Assembly (NCBI GenBank): GCA_963675425.1
Contig: OY776214.1
Coordinates: forward strand, 124,001 to 188,000
DNA: 64,000 bases
Direction: 5' to 3'
Origin: Sporobacter sp963675425
Lineage (GTDB): Bacteria > Bacillota > Clostridia > Oscillospirales > Oscillospiraceae
This document shows positions 9,116 through 18,065 of the stretch, piece after piece. The notes under the pieces were generated by a model. That model had not been told where the DNA came from. It did no database searches and was given only the letters and a program-made list of their open reading frames with translations. Position numbers and translations under genes: made by a program. Within the stretch, counting starts at the first letter, position 1. The number at the start of each line of letters is the position of its first letter.

Positions 9116-9964
9116 TTATAATAAAGAATGTACCAGCTGCTGTGTATAGGCATGCTGCGGATCCTCGAGTATCTGGTCGGTCAATCCCGATTCGATCACC
9201 TTGCCGTTGAGCATCACAATCGTTCTGTCCGCCAGTATTTTAATGACGTTCAAGTCATGCGAAATCACAATCAGGCTGATACCCAGATCCCGCTGTATGT
9301 TTTTTATTAAATCCAATACATTTGCCTGTACCGATAAATCGAGCCCCGTTGTTACCTCATCAAGAAACAATATGGGCGGATTGTTTGAAAGCGCTTTGGC
9401 GATCTGTACACGTTGCTGCATCCCGCCGGAAAAGGTCCTCGGCGCATTCTTTCGGCGAAAAGATTCGATGTTGACAACGTCAAACAGTTCGTTGGCGCGG
9501 TTGTTGATTTTACCCACATTGCGCAGTCCGGCCGCAATCAGCTTTTCCGCTACATTGGACATCGAAGAAAAATGCATTTTCAAGCCGAGATACGGATTTT
9601 GGTAGACCATCCCCAGCAAATTGTCTTTTATATACCGCTTCTTTTGAGATGATTCTTCAAATAGACTGACGGTACCGTCCATATAGTCCGTCAGCAGCAT
9701 TTCTCCGCCGGAAGCGTCAAGATCAAAATACAGACACTGTACCAGCGTTGATTTCCCGGAACCACTTTCGCCGACGATTCCCAGAATTTCGCCCCGAAAC
9801 AAATCAAAACTGACGTCACGGCAGGCATAGATCGTATGACAATACTGGCAATAGTTTTTTACCAGTCCGTCAAAATGATGCCGGCAATGCTCACACCCGT
9901 CCCCGAACTGTTTTGTCAGTCCTCCAACGCTCAACACTTTTTTTTCGAAATCCTCAGGATTCAT
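9116..9964 (-). CDS. phnK: C-P lyase ABC-type subunit PhnK with Cys-rich insert
   Basis: The start at 9964 overlaps the phnJ stop (ATGA, 9961-9964). 282 aa: Walker A GESGSGKST, signature RTFSGGMQQRVQIAKA, Walker B ILFLDEVTTGLD, H-loop VISHDLNVI. Before Walker A there is CEHCRHHFDGLVKNYCQYC, two CxxC pairs that could bind zinc or a cluster. E. coli PhnK, which docks on the PhnGHIJ core, lacks this; similar inserts occur in Gram-positive PhnK as far as I recall. Confidence 0.93.
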   Translation of the reverse strand: MNPEDFEKKVLSVGGLTKQFGDGCEHCRHHFDGLVKNYCQYCHTIYACRDVSFDLFRGEILGIVGESGSGKSTLVQCLYFDLDASGGEMLLTDYMDGTVSLFEESSQKKRYIKDNLLGMVYQNPYLGLKMHFSSMSNVAEKLIAAGLRNVGKINNRANELFDVVNIESFRRKNAPRTFSGGMQQRVQIAKALSNNPPILFLDEVTTGLDLSVQANVLDLIKNIQRDLGISLIVISHDLNVIKILADRTIVMLNGKVIESGLTDQILEDPQHAYTQQLVHSLL

Positions 9965-10809
9965 ACCGTTTCCCCCAAACTGTTCAAGCGTTCGATACAA
10001 TAGCTGGTGTCGTTGCACTGATAATATGTCTCACCAGTTTCTTCGTCCTGCAATTCATCGAAGTATACGTTCATCGCGCCACACAACCGGCATTTTTTAT
10101 TGCTGACATCTTCCGTTGTAAAGGGATAATCTTCAAACGCCAGGGATATTACTTTCGTATAGGGCGGAACGGCGTAGATCTTTTTTTCCCGGCCGGCACC
10201 AAACAGAACGAGCGCTTTCGAGTTGTGCAGCCGGTTGTTGTCGTATTTCGGTATCGGGCTCGGCGTCATGACATACCGGTCATGCACCGTCACATGATGG
10301 CCCGCGCCGGTTACAACGCCGCCGAAGCGGATAATCTCTTCGTAAATCACTAGCCAAGCTCCGGTATATTCCGCATTGGCATGCAGCTGCTTCGTTACAT
10401 ATTCGCTCGGCTCGACAAAGCGAAGCGGCTCTGGCACGGGGACCTGCAACACCAGTATCTGCTCCTCCTGCAACCGCTTTTCCGGGATACGATGGCGCGA
10501 CTGAATAAGGGTTGCATTTTCAGTCCGGACAGTTTCGTTGACATCTGTTGTCTTTTGAATGAGGTTTTTTATACTAACCGCATTAACTGACTCATCCGAC
10601 CCCTGATCAATTACTTTAATGGTATCGTCTTTCGTAATTATAGACAGCGTAATCTGCAGCCCGCCGGTACCCCAGCCTCTTCCAATCGGCATTTCCCGGG
10701 AAGCGAACGGCACCTGGTACCCGGGGATGGCAATGGCCTTTAATATAGCCCGGCGGATCAGCCGCTTGGAATTCTCGTCAAAAAAGGCGAAGTTGTATTT
10801 ACCGGTCAT
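9961..10809 (-). CDS. phnJ: C-P lyase, radical SAM subunit PhnJ
   Basis: 282 aa. PhnJ cleaves the C-P bond of ribose 1-methylphosphonate 5-phosphate with an iron-sulfur cluster and SAM. The C-terminus shows CRLCGAMNVYF followed by YQCNDTSYC: the CxxC plus third Cys ligate the cluster and the last Cys corresponds to the catalytic Cys272 of E. coli. The glycine-rich GRGWGTGGLQ and GAGHHVTVHDRYV blocks are also conserved. All key residues appear present. Confidence 0.96.
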   Translation of the reverse strand: MTGKYNFAFFDENSKRLIRRAILKAIAIPGYQVPFASREMPIGRGWGTGGLQITLSIITKDDTIKVIDQGSDESVNAVSIKNLIQKTTDVNETVRTENATLIQSRHRIPEKRLQEEQILVLQVPVPEPLRFVEPSEYVTKQLHANAEYTGAWLVIYEEIIRFGGVVTGAGHHVTVHDRYVMTPSPIPKYDNNRLHNSKALVLFGAGREKKIYAVPPYTKVISLAFEDYPFTTEDVSNKKCRLCGAMNVYFDELQDEETGETYYQCNDTSYCIERLNSLGETV

Positions 10810-11914
10810 CTTCGTTCTCCTTTTTGTTATTTTTCCGAATGGCGTCCAACTCAGACTGAAATGTTACATAGTGCGGCAGCTTCAGATGCGAGAGGAATCC
10901 GGATGATTCAACGCTGTCGATATGATACAAAACGAACTCTTCATTGTTCGTGGGGTACTCGCCTTTCTTCTCGAGGCAGCGATCCAATATAGACATTGCA
11001 ATAGCTTTGGTCTCGTTTTGCCCGAAACAAATACCGTACCCAAATTCTAATTTTTGTTTGCTGCTGCCATCCGGCTGCTTAACCGTTACGGGAATGATCG
11101 ACTCTGTTTCCGTTATTCTTACCGACCCCAGGAAATAACTGTCATCTTCTCCCGCGTCGGATAAATACGGCGGATCCACATACACCGGCAGCTGACCGAC
11201 CCGCAGCTCGCCAACCGTAGGATGTACCATCCCAAAGCCCCGCAAAGACGCGTAGGCCAGCGCTGAAACGGCGCCTGCTTGTCCACGCGTTAAAATCTGC
11301 AGACGTTCGCTCCTCGAAGTTGGGAATGTCAGCGGCTGCATGGTGATATCTTTCGGTTCATCATCATTATTTTCATAGTCAAGCATCAGCCCTTCTTTTT
11401 TCAGGTAGTCGACCACCTTGGGCAGCTTTAATTCGGCGGCAGCCTGATCGCTGTCTGCTCTCTTCTCAAAAGACTCTAACCACTGCGTAATTTCCTCAGG
11501 CCGATTCGCCTCATCCATCAAATCAAAATCAATCAATCGGTGTGTATAATCGTGTGCGGCGCCTAAAATCTGTCCGCCGGCAATATCCTTAAAGCTTGCG
11601 GAAATCCGTCTTTCCACGTCTATCGTATCGCTTTGAGTCACGCGCGTGTAATATTTGCGCGGCACAGTAGACCGGAAAGCTCGTAGCAGGAAAACGACTT
11701 CATCCTGATTACCTTCAGCCTGTTTAACAGCCAGCGCCGCCAGCGTCTCATCATACAAGGATGCCTCACTCATCACCTGGTCGATAAGCCCGCGAAGCCC
11801 CGCCTCTACGTCGTTCACGTCAAGTATGCCGCCCTTTTTAAGCCGCTCGTATTTCAAACGTTCAATCGCCGCATTGATTGCCTCACGTCCGCCTTTGACC
11901 GCTACATATGCCAT
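10799..11914 (-). CDS. phnI: C-P lyase core subunit PhnI
   Basis: 371 aa beginning MAYVAVKGGREAI, the standard PhnI opening, with ILTRGQAGAVSALAYASLRG and GYGICFGQNETKAIAMSILD, both strongly conserved. PhnI is the nucleosidase-like subunit that joins phosphonate to the ribose of ATP with PhnG, PhnH and PhnL. Its start overlaps the phnH stop by one base (TAATG), and its end overlaps phnJ by 11 nt. Confidence 0.95.
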   Translation of the reverse strand: MAYVAVKGGREAINAAIERLKYERLKKGGILDVNDVEAGLRGLIDQVMSEASLYDETLAALAVKQAEGNQDEVVFLLRAFRSTVPRKYYTRVTQSDTIDVERRISASFKDIAGGQILGAAHDYTHRLIDFDLMDEANRPEEITQWLESFEKRADSDQAAAELKLPKVVDYLKKEGLMLDYENNDDEPKDITMQPLTFPTSRSERLQILTRGQAGAVSALAYASLRGFGMVHPTVGELRVGQLPVYVDPPYLSDAGEDDSYFLGSVRITETESIIPVTVKQPDGSSKQKLEFGYGICFGQNETKAIAMSILDRCLEKKGEYPTNNEEFVLYHIDSVESSGFLSHLKLPHYVTFQSELDAIRKNNKKENEDDR

Positions 11915-12504
11915 TATGCTTCCCTCGCTTTTACAATCGTGGTCCGGGGCAGAGCCATTATATTGCTCTGTGTATCAACAAAATACATTTCTATGCCAAG
12001 CGGATACTCGGCGTTTTTCTTTGCCCGCAGCGCTTCCCAGCTAAAATACGCAGCCATATTGATATCCTTTTCACCCGGTATTCCCGGACCGCGCAGTCTG
12101 TACGGCAGCCCTGCTGATACGCTCGCGGTTTCGACGATCAGCGTTGCGGCATGATGCGGATCAATGAGCGTTCCCGCCTTGGCGTTGACGATGGCCCTTT
12201 CATACGCATCCTCCGACGCAGGATTTAAAATAAAAATAAAATCGGCCTGATCGAGCTCCGTTTCTTTGGAAAATGTATATTTTGAAATAAGCGCCGCGGC
12301 TTCTTTGCTTTTTTCACCGACAACCGCAAAGCTCACTTCTGAATCCAGCAGCATGAAAATTAAAAGCTGTGTGGCCTTGTAGAACAAATTCGTTTCAATT
12401 GCCTTGTCGGCCTGCCTGCTCACATCGTAAACACGGCCGGGATAACTGTTTGCGTTAACCAGCTGACGATAACCCTCGCCCACATCGTGTACTAAGTCGA
12501 TCAC
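11914..12504 (-). CDS. phnH: C-P lyase core subunit PhnH
   Basis: 196 aa with a GTG start at 12504 that overlaps the phnG TAG (TAGTG) and has GGAGG about ten bases upstream. Conserved PhnH blocks: ANSYPGRVYDV near the N-terminus, GTLIDPHHAATLIVE in the middle, LRGPGIPGEKDI, and PLGIEMYFVD with PRTTIV at the C-terminus. It is a structural subunit of the PhnGHIJ complex. Confidence 0.94.
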   Translation of the reverse strand: MIDLVHDVGEGYRQLVNANSYPGRVYDVSRQADKAIETNLFYKATQLLIFMLLDSEVSFAVVGEKSKEAAALISKYTFSKETELDQADFIFILNPASEDAYERAIVNAKAGTLIDPHHAATLIVETASVSAGLPYRLRGPGIPGEKDINMAAYFSWEALRAKKNAEYPLGIEMYFVDTQSNIMALPRTTIVKAREA

Positions 12505-12941
12505 TAGAATTTAACCTCCTCATACAAGGTCTCAAAATTGACTTTTGTCTTCAGTATCTGAGAAACCTTTCTACACTTTTCGTCTTCGAGCTTTGCTCTT
12601 TCACGAACGATCATGTCATCCAGCTGATCCACCTGGCTGATTTTGGCGTTATAAGCCCCGTCGATCACCGCCATACAGTACGCTTTTTGTGGTTGATCAC
12701 CTTTGATAATGCCGATTCCCAGTTCCCCATCAACCAGCGTCTTACATTCGGTCGCATAAACCTCACCTAAATAAAAAAGATGCTTTTGCGCACTTTCACG
12801 CATTTTTATCATCACTAAAACGTTGTTCGGCTCTTCAATCATCTTAATTTGATGGCTGTTTACAACCAGAGAACACATCTCTCGTAAAATACTTTCTTCC
12901 GTATATACCAATACCTGTGTTCTTTCCTTTCTTGTCAGCAC
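12504..12941 (-). CDS. phnG: C-P lyase core subunit PhnG
   Basis: 145 aa, first gene of the operon. I chose the GTG at 12941 because AGGAG lies 8 bases upstream; a nearby ATG (12948) is out of frame. The conserved block LGEVYATECKTLVDGELGIG and the AVIDGAYN segment identify PhnG, the small core subunit needed with PhnI for the nucleoside-coupling step. Confidence 0.93.
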   Translation of the reverse strand: MLTRKERTQVLVYTEESILREMCSLVVNSHQIKMIEEPNNVLVMIKMRESAQKHLFYLGEVYATECKTLVDGELGIGIIKGDQPQKAYCMAVIDGAYNAKISQVDQLDDMIVRERAKLEDEKCRKVSQILKTKVNFETLYEEVKF

Positions 12942-13170
12942 TGCTCATTCTCCTTCCACCGTCCGGTATCAAACTGTTACCCTCTATGGATTTAGGATAA
13001 CTTGGCGTCATGTGCGGCGGTGTTATATTTGCGTTAAATCACTGTTATATCCAGCCGCATCATCTCTTTACAACCGGATTCTTATGTTATAATCAGTAGC
13101 GCATGTTAAACTCGGAAATTCATTCTTACTCATTGGCGGCGGATACGCGGCAGATAAAAGGAGAAGTATT
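12942..13170. promoter_or_regulatory. divergent phnG / gntR control region
   Basis: 229 bp between divergent start codons. The octamer TGTTATAT occurs twice in the same orientation, near 13020 and 13044, about two helical turns apart, flanking GCGTTAAATCA; this is a candidate operator for the adjacent GntR-type regulator or for phosphate control. No convincing minus-strand -35/-10 pair stands out for phnG. Confidence 0.4.
13067..13093 (+). promoter_or_regulatory. probable sigma-A promoter of the gntR-like gene
   Basis: TTTACA at 13067-13072 and a perfect TATAAT at 13088-13093, with a short 15-base spacer. The gene starts 77 bases further on, with AAAGGAG ahead of its ATG. Confidence 0.55.
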
Positions 13171-13870
13171 ATGACATCGGATAAGCTTCTTGACAAAATT
13201 ATTTTTGACATACATAACGGTGTTTACAGTCATGGAAAATTGCTCCCCAGCGAATTAACGTTGGCAGAGCAATACGGGTTTACACGCTATGAAATAAGAA
13301 AGATGTATGAGAAGCTTGAAGACATGGGGTATGTGACCTCTAAAAAAGGCGTTGGGCGTTATGTACGCAATAAAAATAACCGTTTTTTTATCCCGCAGGA
13401 CGGATTAAGTTTTTCCGAACGGGTGTCCATGCAGGGTAAAAAGCTTGAAACTTTGAACGTCGGATTCAGAGAAATCAAGAGTCGCGCCCAAGATACAAAA
13501 GAAGCTCACCGTTGGCGATGAATTCAAAATATATGAAATTAAACGTCTTCGTATTATTGATGACGAGCCCGCTGCCTTAAAAATCTCATACCTGACAAAT
13601 CAGGAATACGCGGACATTGAGGCGGAGGGGACAAACATATTCTCAATGCGTAACTATCATAAAAGCCATGGCAACGATCCCATCCATGACAGTTTTTTAA
13701 CGTTTCGGGTAATGCTGCCGACGAACCATTACTGTCAGCTTTTAAAGTGTCCCAGCTTAGTGCCGGTTTTAATAAGTGAATCCGTTACTTATTCCAGCCA
13801 AGACAACCGGACGTTGGAATTTACACGATCAATTTATCGCGGAGACATGTTCGTTTTTAAATCCAGTTAA
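13171..13870 (+). pseudogene. GntR/HutC-family regulator (PhnF-like), frameshifted
   Basis: The first ORF (13171-13521) has the winged helix: SELTLAEQYGFTRYEIRKMY and GYVTSKKGVGRYV. Near 13485-13495 the frame shifts by one base, and the second frame then reads the UTRA effector domain: KKLTVGDEFKIYEIKRLRI through TRSIYRGDMFVFKSS, ending at 13870. Together they make a normal-length PhnF-type regulator of about 233 aa. It is divergent from phnG and probably controlled it. It may be a real mutation or a sequencing error. Confidence 0.85.
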
Positions 13871-13965
13871 CCGATTCACTATCAGTAATGACCGGATAAC
13901 AAGATGCAAAATCATAAATGATAATCTCAAGCTGACCATTGCATATATCAGCTTAACGTGATATT

Positions 13966-14056
13966 AAAAAAGTCAGCCGCCCTGCTGGTCGAGTGACTTT
14001 TCTAATGCAAAAATTATAATCAAGTAAATCAGGCAGTCTGTAAAAACAGGCTGCCT
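13966..14056. terminator. two hairpins between gntR-like gene and GDPD gene
   Basis: AAAAAGTCA pairs with TGACTTTT (13966-14000) after the gntR-like gene, and AGGCAGTCTGT pairs with ACAGGCTGCCT (about 14029-14055) before the convergent GDPD gene. They look like back-to-back terminators for converging transcripts. Confidence 0.5.
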
Positions 14057-14101
14057 TAAACTTTAATGGAAACAAAGAGGATTAAATTGTCGGCCCTACA
14101 G

Positions 14102-14836
14102 TCAAATGCTTTCCACATCATGGAACACGTCAGGCTTGTTCGTCATGATTCCCGCTACGCCCAGCTTCTTAAGTCTTGACAACTCCTCGAGATTATCAAC
14201 CGTCCAGGCGTTAACCGCCAGGCCGCTGGCATCCGCCATTTCCATAAAAACCTCGTTCACCATCATTGATATCGGATGCAAGGCGTCGGCTTTACAGCTT
14301 TTGGCGTACGCTGGTAAGTCGTAAATACCGGTGATAAACGCGATCGCCGTCTGAATTTCAGGAAAGTCTTTTTTAACGTTTGCAACAGCACTGTGGTTGA
14401 GCGACGCCATCAACGCATGATCCGTATATTCATAATCCCGCAAAAGTTGAGCCGTCAATGCGTTGACCTTACCATAAGGATTTGTATAATCCTTTGTCTC
14501 GATATTCAGATACAGGCCGTTCTCTTTGGCGAATGCGATGACCTGCTCCAGCTTAAGGACCGTGCATTTGTCGGCTTCAAACTGATCCTTGAACTTATAA
14601 GTATAATTAAATCGCGACAGCTCGTCATATGTCATATCCCGGATGAAGCCCGTCCCGTTTGATGTCCGGTCGATGCTTAGATCATGCATCACGACGACAT
14701 GCTCGTCTTTCGTCATCTGAACGTCCAGTTCAATTGCGTCGGCTCCCATCCGCACGGCCAGCTCAAAGGCCGCCATTGTATTTTCCGGGGCATAAGCGCT
14801 CGCTCCACGGTGTGCTATATTCATACAGCGTTTCAT
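14102..14836 (-). CDS. glycerophosphodiester phosphodiesterase (UgpQ-type)
   Basis: 244 aa, cytoplasmic (no signal). The catalytic layout is complete: AHRGASAYAPENTMAAFE, then AIELDVQMTKD (metal Glu/Asp), VVMHDLSIDRTSNGTG (second His), and LNIETKDY. The family hydrolyses glycerophosphodiesters to glycerol 3-phosphate and an alcohol. It is the last gene of the second Ugp-type operon, so it would process the imported substrate. A paralogue lies just upstream. Confidence 0.94.
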   Translation of the reverse strand: MKRCMNIAHRGASAYAPENTMAAFELAVRMGADAIELDVQMTKDEHVVVMHDLSIDRTSNGTGFIRDMTYDELSRFNYTYKFKDQFEADKCTVLKLEQVIAFAKENGLYLNIETKDYTNPYGKVNALTAQLLRDYEYTDHALMASLNHSAVANVKKDFPEIQTAIAFITGIYDLPAYAKSCKADALHPISMMVNEVFMEMADASGLAVNAWTVDNLEELSRLKKLGVAGIMTNKPDVFHDVESI

Positions 14837-14968
14837 ATAAGCTCCTTTAGTTACGTATCATACGTTATCCCTTTAAACAGGGATAACGGTATAAAATATT
14901 CTGGGCCGTGGGCGTTAAGCACCCGTATGGCCAATCATACATATCCCTATCCTTAATGGGACTTTGTA

Positions 14969-15796
14969 TTACTCCTTGCTCATATAATCGGTAACCTTTT
15001 GCAGATAGTCCTGAATGGCGGCGTCGGCCATGTCGTCGCTAAGGTTTAGCTCCTCCATGTCAAGGTTCCGGACGTTATAGCAGATATCAGGGCAATCTGT
15101 GATAATGCTGTCGACGCCGTATTTTCGAAACAGCTTCATCAGGAGCGGGTCGTCAATCGTGTATGGGTTGACCTGGATGCCCGCCGTATGGGCGTCCTCC
15201 ACCATCTGGGCGTTCACACTGATAAACAACGGATGCAGTGCGTCTGCCTTAGCCGACAGCGCGTACTGCTCGGCCCTGTATAGATTCTCAAAGTACAAAA
15301 GCCCCGTCTTCATTTCAGGATAGGCATCCTTTAACCGGACCATTAAATGATGATTGAAAGACGAAAAAATTACGTTTTCCGTCAGGCCATGGCTCTTAAC
15401 CAATTGTGCAGCCGCCTCACTGAGTCCGGTAGACATCTTCGGATCAACTGTGAAGTCCTTGACCTCTATATTGAGGATGAGATCATGCTTTTTAACAAGC
15501 TCCAACACCTCGCCGAGAAAGGGGATGCGCGCAACAGGATATTTACTTTCAAATCCCTTGTTGAAATTAAATATTTTGAGTTCTTCCATTGTGTACTGGG
15601 ACACAAACCCGTTCCCGTCGGAGGTCCGGTCGATAGACGGATCGTGAATAACCGCCAGCTGCTTATCCTTCGTAAAGTAAATATCGATCTCGAAACCGTC
15701 CGCCTTTTGTTCAACGGCCAGCTCGAAGGCCGCCATCGTGTTTTCCGGCGCATAGGCACTTGCCCCTCGATGTGCCAGAATTTTATAATCTTGCAT
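14969..15796 (-). CDS. glycerophosphodiester phosphodiesterase, second copy
   Basis: The start at 15796 (MQDYKILAHRGAS) follows AGGAG; a longer frame to 15829 has no ribosome site. 275 aa with LAHRGASAYAPENTMAAFE, GFEIDIYFTKD, VIHDPSIDRTSDGNG and LNIEVKDF, so both catalytic histidines and the metal acids are present. It shares its N-terminal block with the paralogue at 14102-14836 but diverges later and has an extra 30-aa tail, which suggests different substrate preference. Confidence 0.94.
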   Translation of the reverse strand: MQDYKILAHRGASAYAPENTMAAFELAVEQKADGFEIDIYFTKDKQLAVIHDPSIDRTSDGNGFVSQYTMEELKIFNFNKGFESKYPVARIPFLGEVLELVKKHDLILNIEVKDFTVDPKMSTGLSEAAAQLVKSHGLTENVIFSSFNHHLMVRLKDAYPEMKTGLLYFENLYRAEQYALSAKADALHPLFISVNAQMVEDAHTAGIQVNPYTIDDPLLMKLFRKYGVDSIITDCPDICYNVRNLDMEELNLSDDMADAAIQDYLQKVTDYMSKE

Positions 15797-15861
15797 ATTG
15801 GTTCTCCTTTTAGCTGAAGTGAAAGGCACGCCGGCATTTACCGGCGTGCCCGTAAATTTAT

Positions 15862-17196
15862 CTAACCACGGTTAAGTATGGTGTTGACCTCCTGTGCCAG
15901 TTCATCAAGACTGCTTTGTATGTCTAAATCATCAAGGATGATCGTGTTGATCTTTTCGCATAGTAAATCCTCCACCTCGTGGTACACGCCGGTAGACGGC
16001 CGCATTTTGCAGTACTGCAACTCATCGAACGCGACCTGATAGCCGGGGAATTGCGCAATTGTCTCTTTCATCAGGTCCGTATCGAGGGACGAGAGCTTCG
16101 TTGGCAGATAGCCGGTATTGGCAGAAGCAAACGCGGCCTGCTCCGTGTCAGACAGCCACATCATAAACTGGAAAGCCGCCGCCCTTTCCTGCTCGGTGCC
16201 GGTGTTGCACAGGTACGTATTCGAGCCGCCGACAGGAACGCCGCGCATACCGTTTTCCCCCGCCGGAATCATCGACACGCCAATCTCCACACCGTATTCC
16301 GTTGCCATTGTCGCGATGGTTTTATATCCGCCGATACTCGTCATCCATAAAGCGGTGCCCGGATATGTAAAAGTTGCGTAATACGCGTTCATGTCCGTTA
16401 TCGGCAGCACTTTAATGAGCCCTTTATCCTCCAGTTCGTTTAAGTACGTGATCAGCTTAACGCCGCCTTCGCTGTTAATGTTGCAGGTTTGTTCGTCGTC
16501 ACTGAGGATATTCGTATCGGAATAGGAATGCAGCAGCGCTTCCATGACCCAAAAATCATAGTTGAACAGGTACATGGCGGGCTCTCCCGTATAGTCGTGG
16601 CACGCCTGCAGGTAAGCCTCGAACTCCTCAAAGGTAGCGGGCCCGTCTTCGCTCACGCCGGCCTGTCTGGCAAGCACCTTGTTGACGTACATGACGGGGA
16701 CGCTTCTCATATGCGGGAAAGCGTACATATCGCCGTCCACATAGAGATTGCCCAGATCTCCGATCTGAAACGCCGACGCGTCAAAGCCGGCGGCCTTTAT
16801 ATACGGCTCCAGATCTAAAATAACCTCGTCGTCGGCAAAGCCTCTGGCCATGGCCACTTCGTCGATAAACGCGTTGGGCAAAGTATCGGCAATAGACGAC
16901 GCGTTTATTTTCTGCTGCATTTCCCAGTAGTCTCCCTGATACTCGGCGTTAACATGTATGCCCAGTTCCGCCCCTTTCGTCTCATTGAACTGATCCACGA
17001 GCGTCTGATTGACTTCTTCTATCGTCGCCGTCCAGAAGGTAATCTCAGTGACCCCGTCCGATTTTTCATAGACATACGAAGAAAGATCCGGCGCAGCGCT
17101 TTCTGTACCGGCACCCGAACCGGATCCGGCGCATCCGGCCAGCAGGGTCAGGCAGATAATCAGCGCCGCCGAAACGGCTTTTTTTAGTCGAGACAT
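15862..17196 (-). CDS. ABC solute-binding lipoprotein, family 1 (UgpB-like), second system
   Basis: 444 aa; lipobox LLAGCAG with Cys about residue 22. Segments EITFWTATIEEVNQTLVDQF, DEVAMARGFADDE and YAFPHMRSVPVMYVNK closely parallel the protein at 1637-2971. It lies between the permease genes and the two phosphodiesterase genes, so glycerophosphodiesters or glycerol 3-phosphate are the likely ligands (inference). Confidence 0.9.
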   Translation of the reverse strand: MSRLKKAVSAALIICLTLLAGCAGSGSGAGTESAAPDLSSYVYEKSDGVTEITFWTATIEEVNQTLVDQFNETKGAELGIHVNAEYQGDYWEMQQKINASSIADTLPNAFIDEVAMARGFADDEVILDLEPYIKAAGFDASAFQIGDLGNLYVDGDMYAFPHMRSVPVMYVNKVLARQAGVSEDGPATFEEFEAYLQACHDYTGEPAMYLFNYDFWVMEALLHSYSDTNILSDDEQTCNINSEGGVKLITYLNELEDKGLIKVLPITDMNAYYATFTYPGTALWMTSIGGYKTIATMATEYGVEIGVSMIPAGENGMRGVPVGGSNTYLCNTGTEQERAAAFQFMMWLSDTEQAAFASANTGYLPTKLSSLDTDLMKETIAQFPGYQVAFDELQYCKMRPSTGVYHEVEDLLCEKINTIILDDLDIQSSLDELAQEVNTILNRG

Positions 17197-17225
17197 TATT
17201 TTTCCTCACTTTCATCAGCTGTAAT

Positions 17226-18056
17226 TTACTTAATACCCATATAGGTAAAAGCTTTAATGATTTGTTTTCTGGCAACAACAAACAAAACAAGAATCGGCGC
17301 GATCATCAGCACAATGCCGGCCATAACGACCTGCGGATTGAGGCCGATGGAATCCTGAAGCTGCTGAATGCCGACCGGCAGCGTACGCACCGCGTCCGTC
17401 GTTGTCCATGCCAGCGGGAAGAAATAGTTGTTCCAGGACGTGATAAACGTAAACAGCCCCAGCGTCGAAATAGTCGGCACGGCCATCGGCAGCATGATCG
17501 AATAGATGATTTTAAACTCACTGGTGTTATCCAGCCGCGCCGCTTCCAGAATGGAATCGGGAACCTGCATAAACGTCTGCCGGAGCAGAAAAATCGCCAA
17601 ACCATTTGCTGCAAACGGAATAATGAGAGAGATATATGTATTGATCAGGCCCAGCTTCACGTACATAACGAATACCGGCAGGAAAATCAGCTGTCCCGGA
17701 ATCATCATCGTCAGCAAAACCGTGGAGAACAAAAACTTTTTGCCCTTGAAATCGTAGCGCGCAAACGCATATGAGGCCGGCAGGACGAAGAGCACCTGTC
17801 CCAATAGCGTCCCGAGGGTGACGAACAGTGAGTTTTTCATGTAGTGCAGAAAATCAATAGAGCTGAACGCCTCACTGAAGTTTTGCCACCGGATGGAGTT
17901 CACCCAGAATTTAGGTGGGAATTCCATCACCTCACCCAGCGTCTTGACTGCCGTCAGGATCATCCAGTAAAAAGGCACGATAAAGATAAGGATCAGCAGC
18001 GCAGAAAAAAGAATCCTGCCGGTTATACCGGCTGTTTTATATAAAGCTTTCAACAC
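17226..18056 (-). CDS. ABC importer permease, MalG/UgpE type, second system
   Basis: 276 aa, six membrane segments, EAA loop LEAARLDNTSEFKIIYSIM, C-terminus FTYMGIK. It is 9 bp after its partner permease and strongly similar to 3019-3846, so the two transporters arose by duplication of the whole cassette. Confidence 0.92.
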   Translation of the reverse strand: MLKALYKTAGITGRILFSALLILIFIVPFYWMILTAVKTLGEVMEFPPKFWVNSIRWQNFSEAFSSIDFLHYMKNSLFVTLGTLLGQVLFVLPASYAFARYDFKGKKFLFSTVLLTMMIPGQLIFLPVFVMYVKLGLINTYISLIIPFAANGLAIFLLRQTFMQVPDSILEAARLDNTSEFKIIYSIMLPMAVPTISTLGLFTFITSWNNYFFPLAWTTTDAVRTLPVGIQQLQDSIGLNPQVVMAGIVLMIAPILVLFVVARKQIIKAFTYMGIK

Positions 18057-18065
18057 AGACCTCCA

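Noticed and set aside
12942..13170. Canonical Firmicute Pho box
   Set aside because: I could not find three or more TTAACA-like repeats with regular 5-bp spacing.
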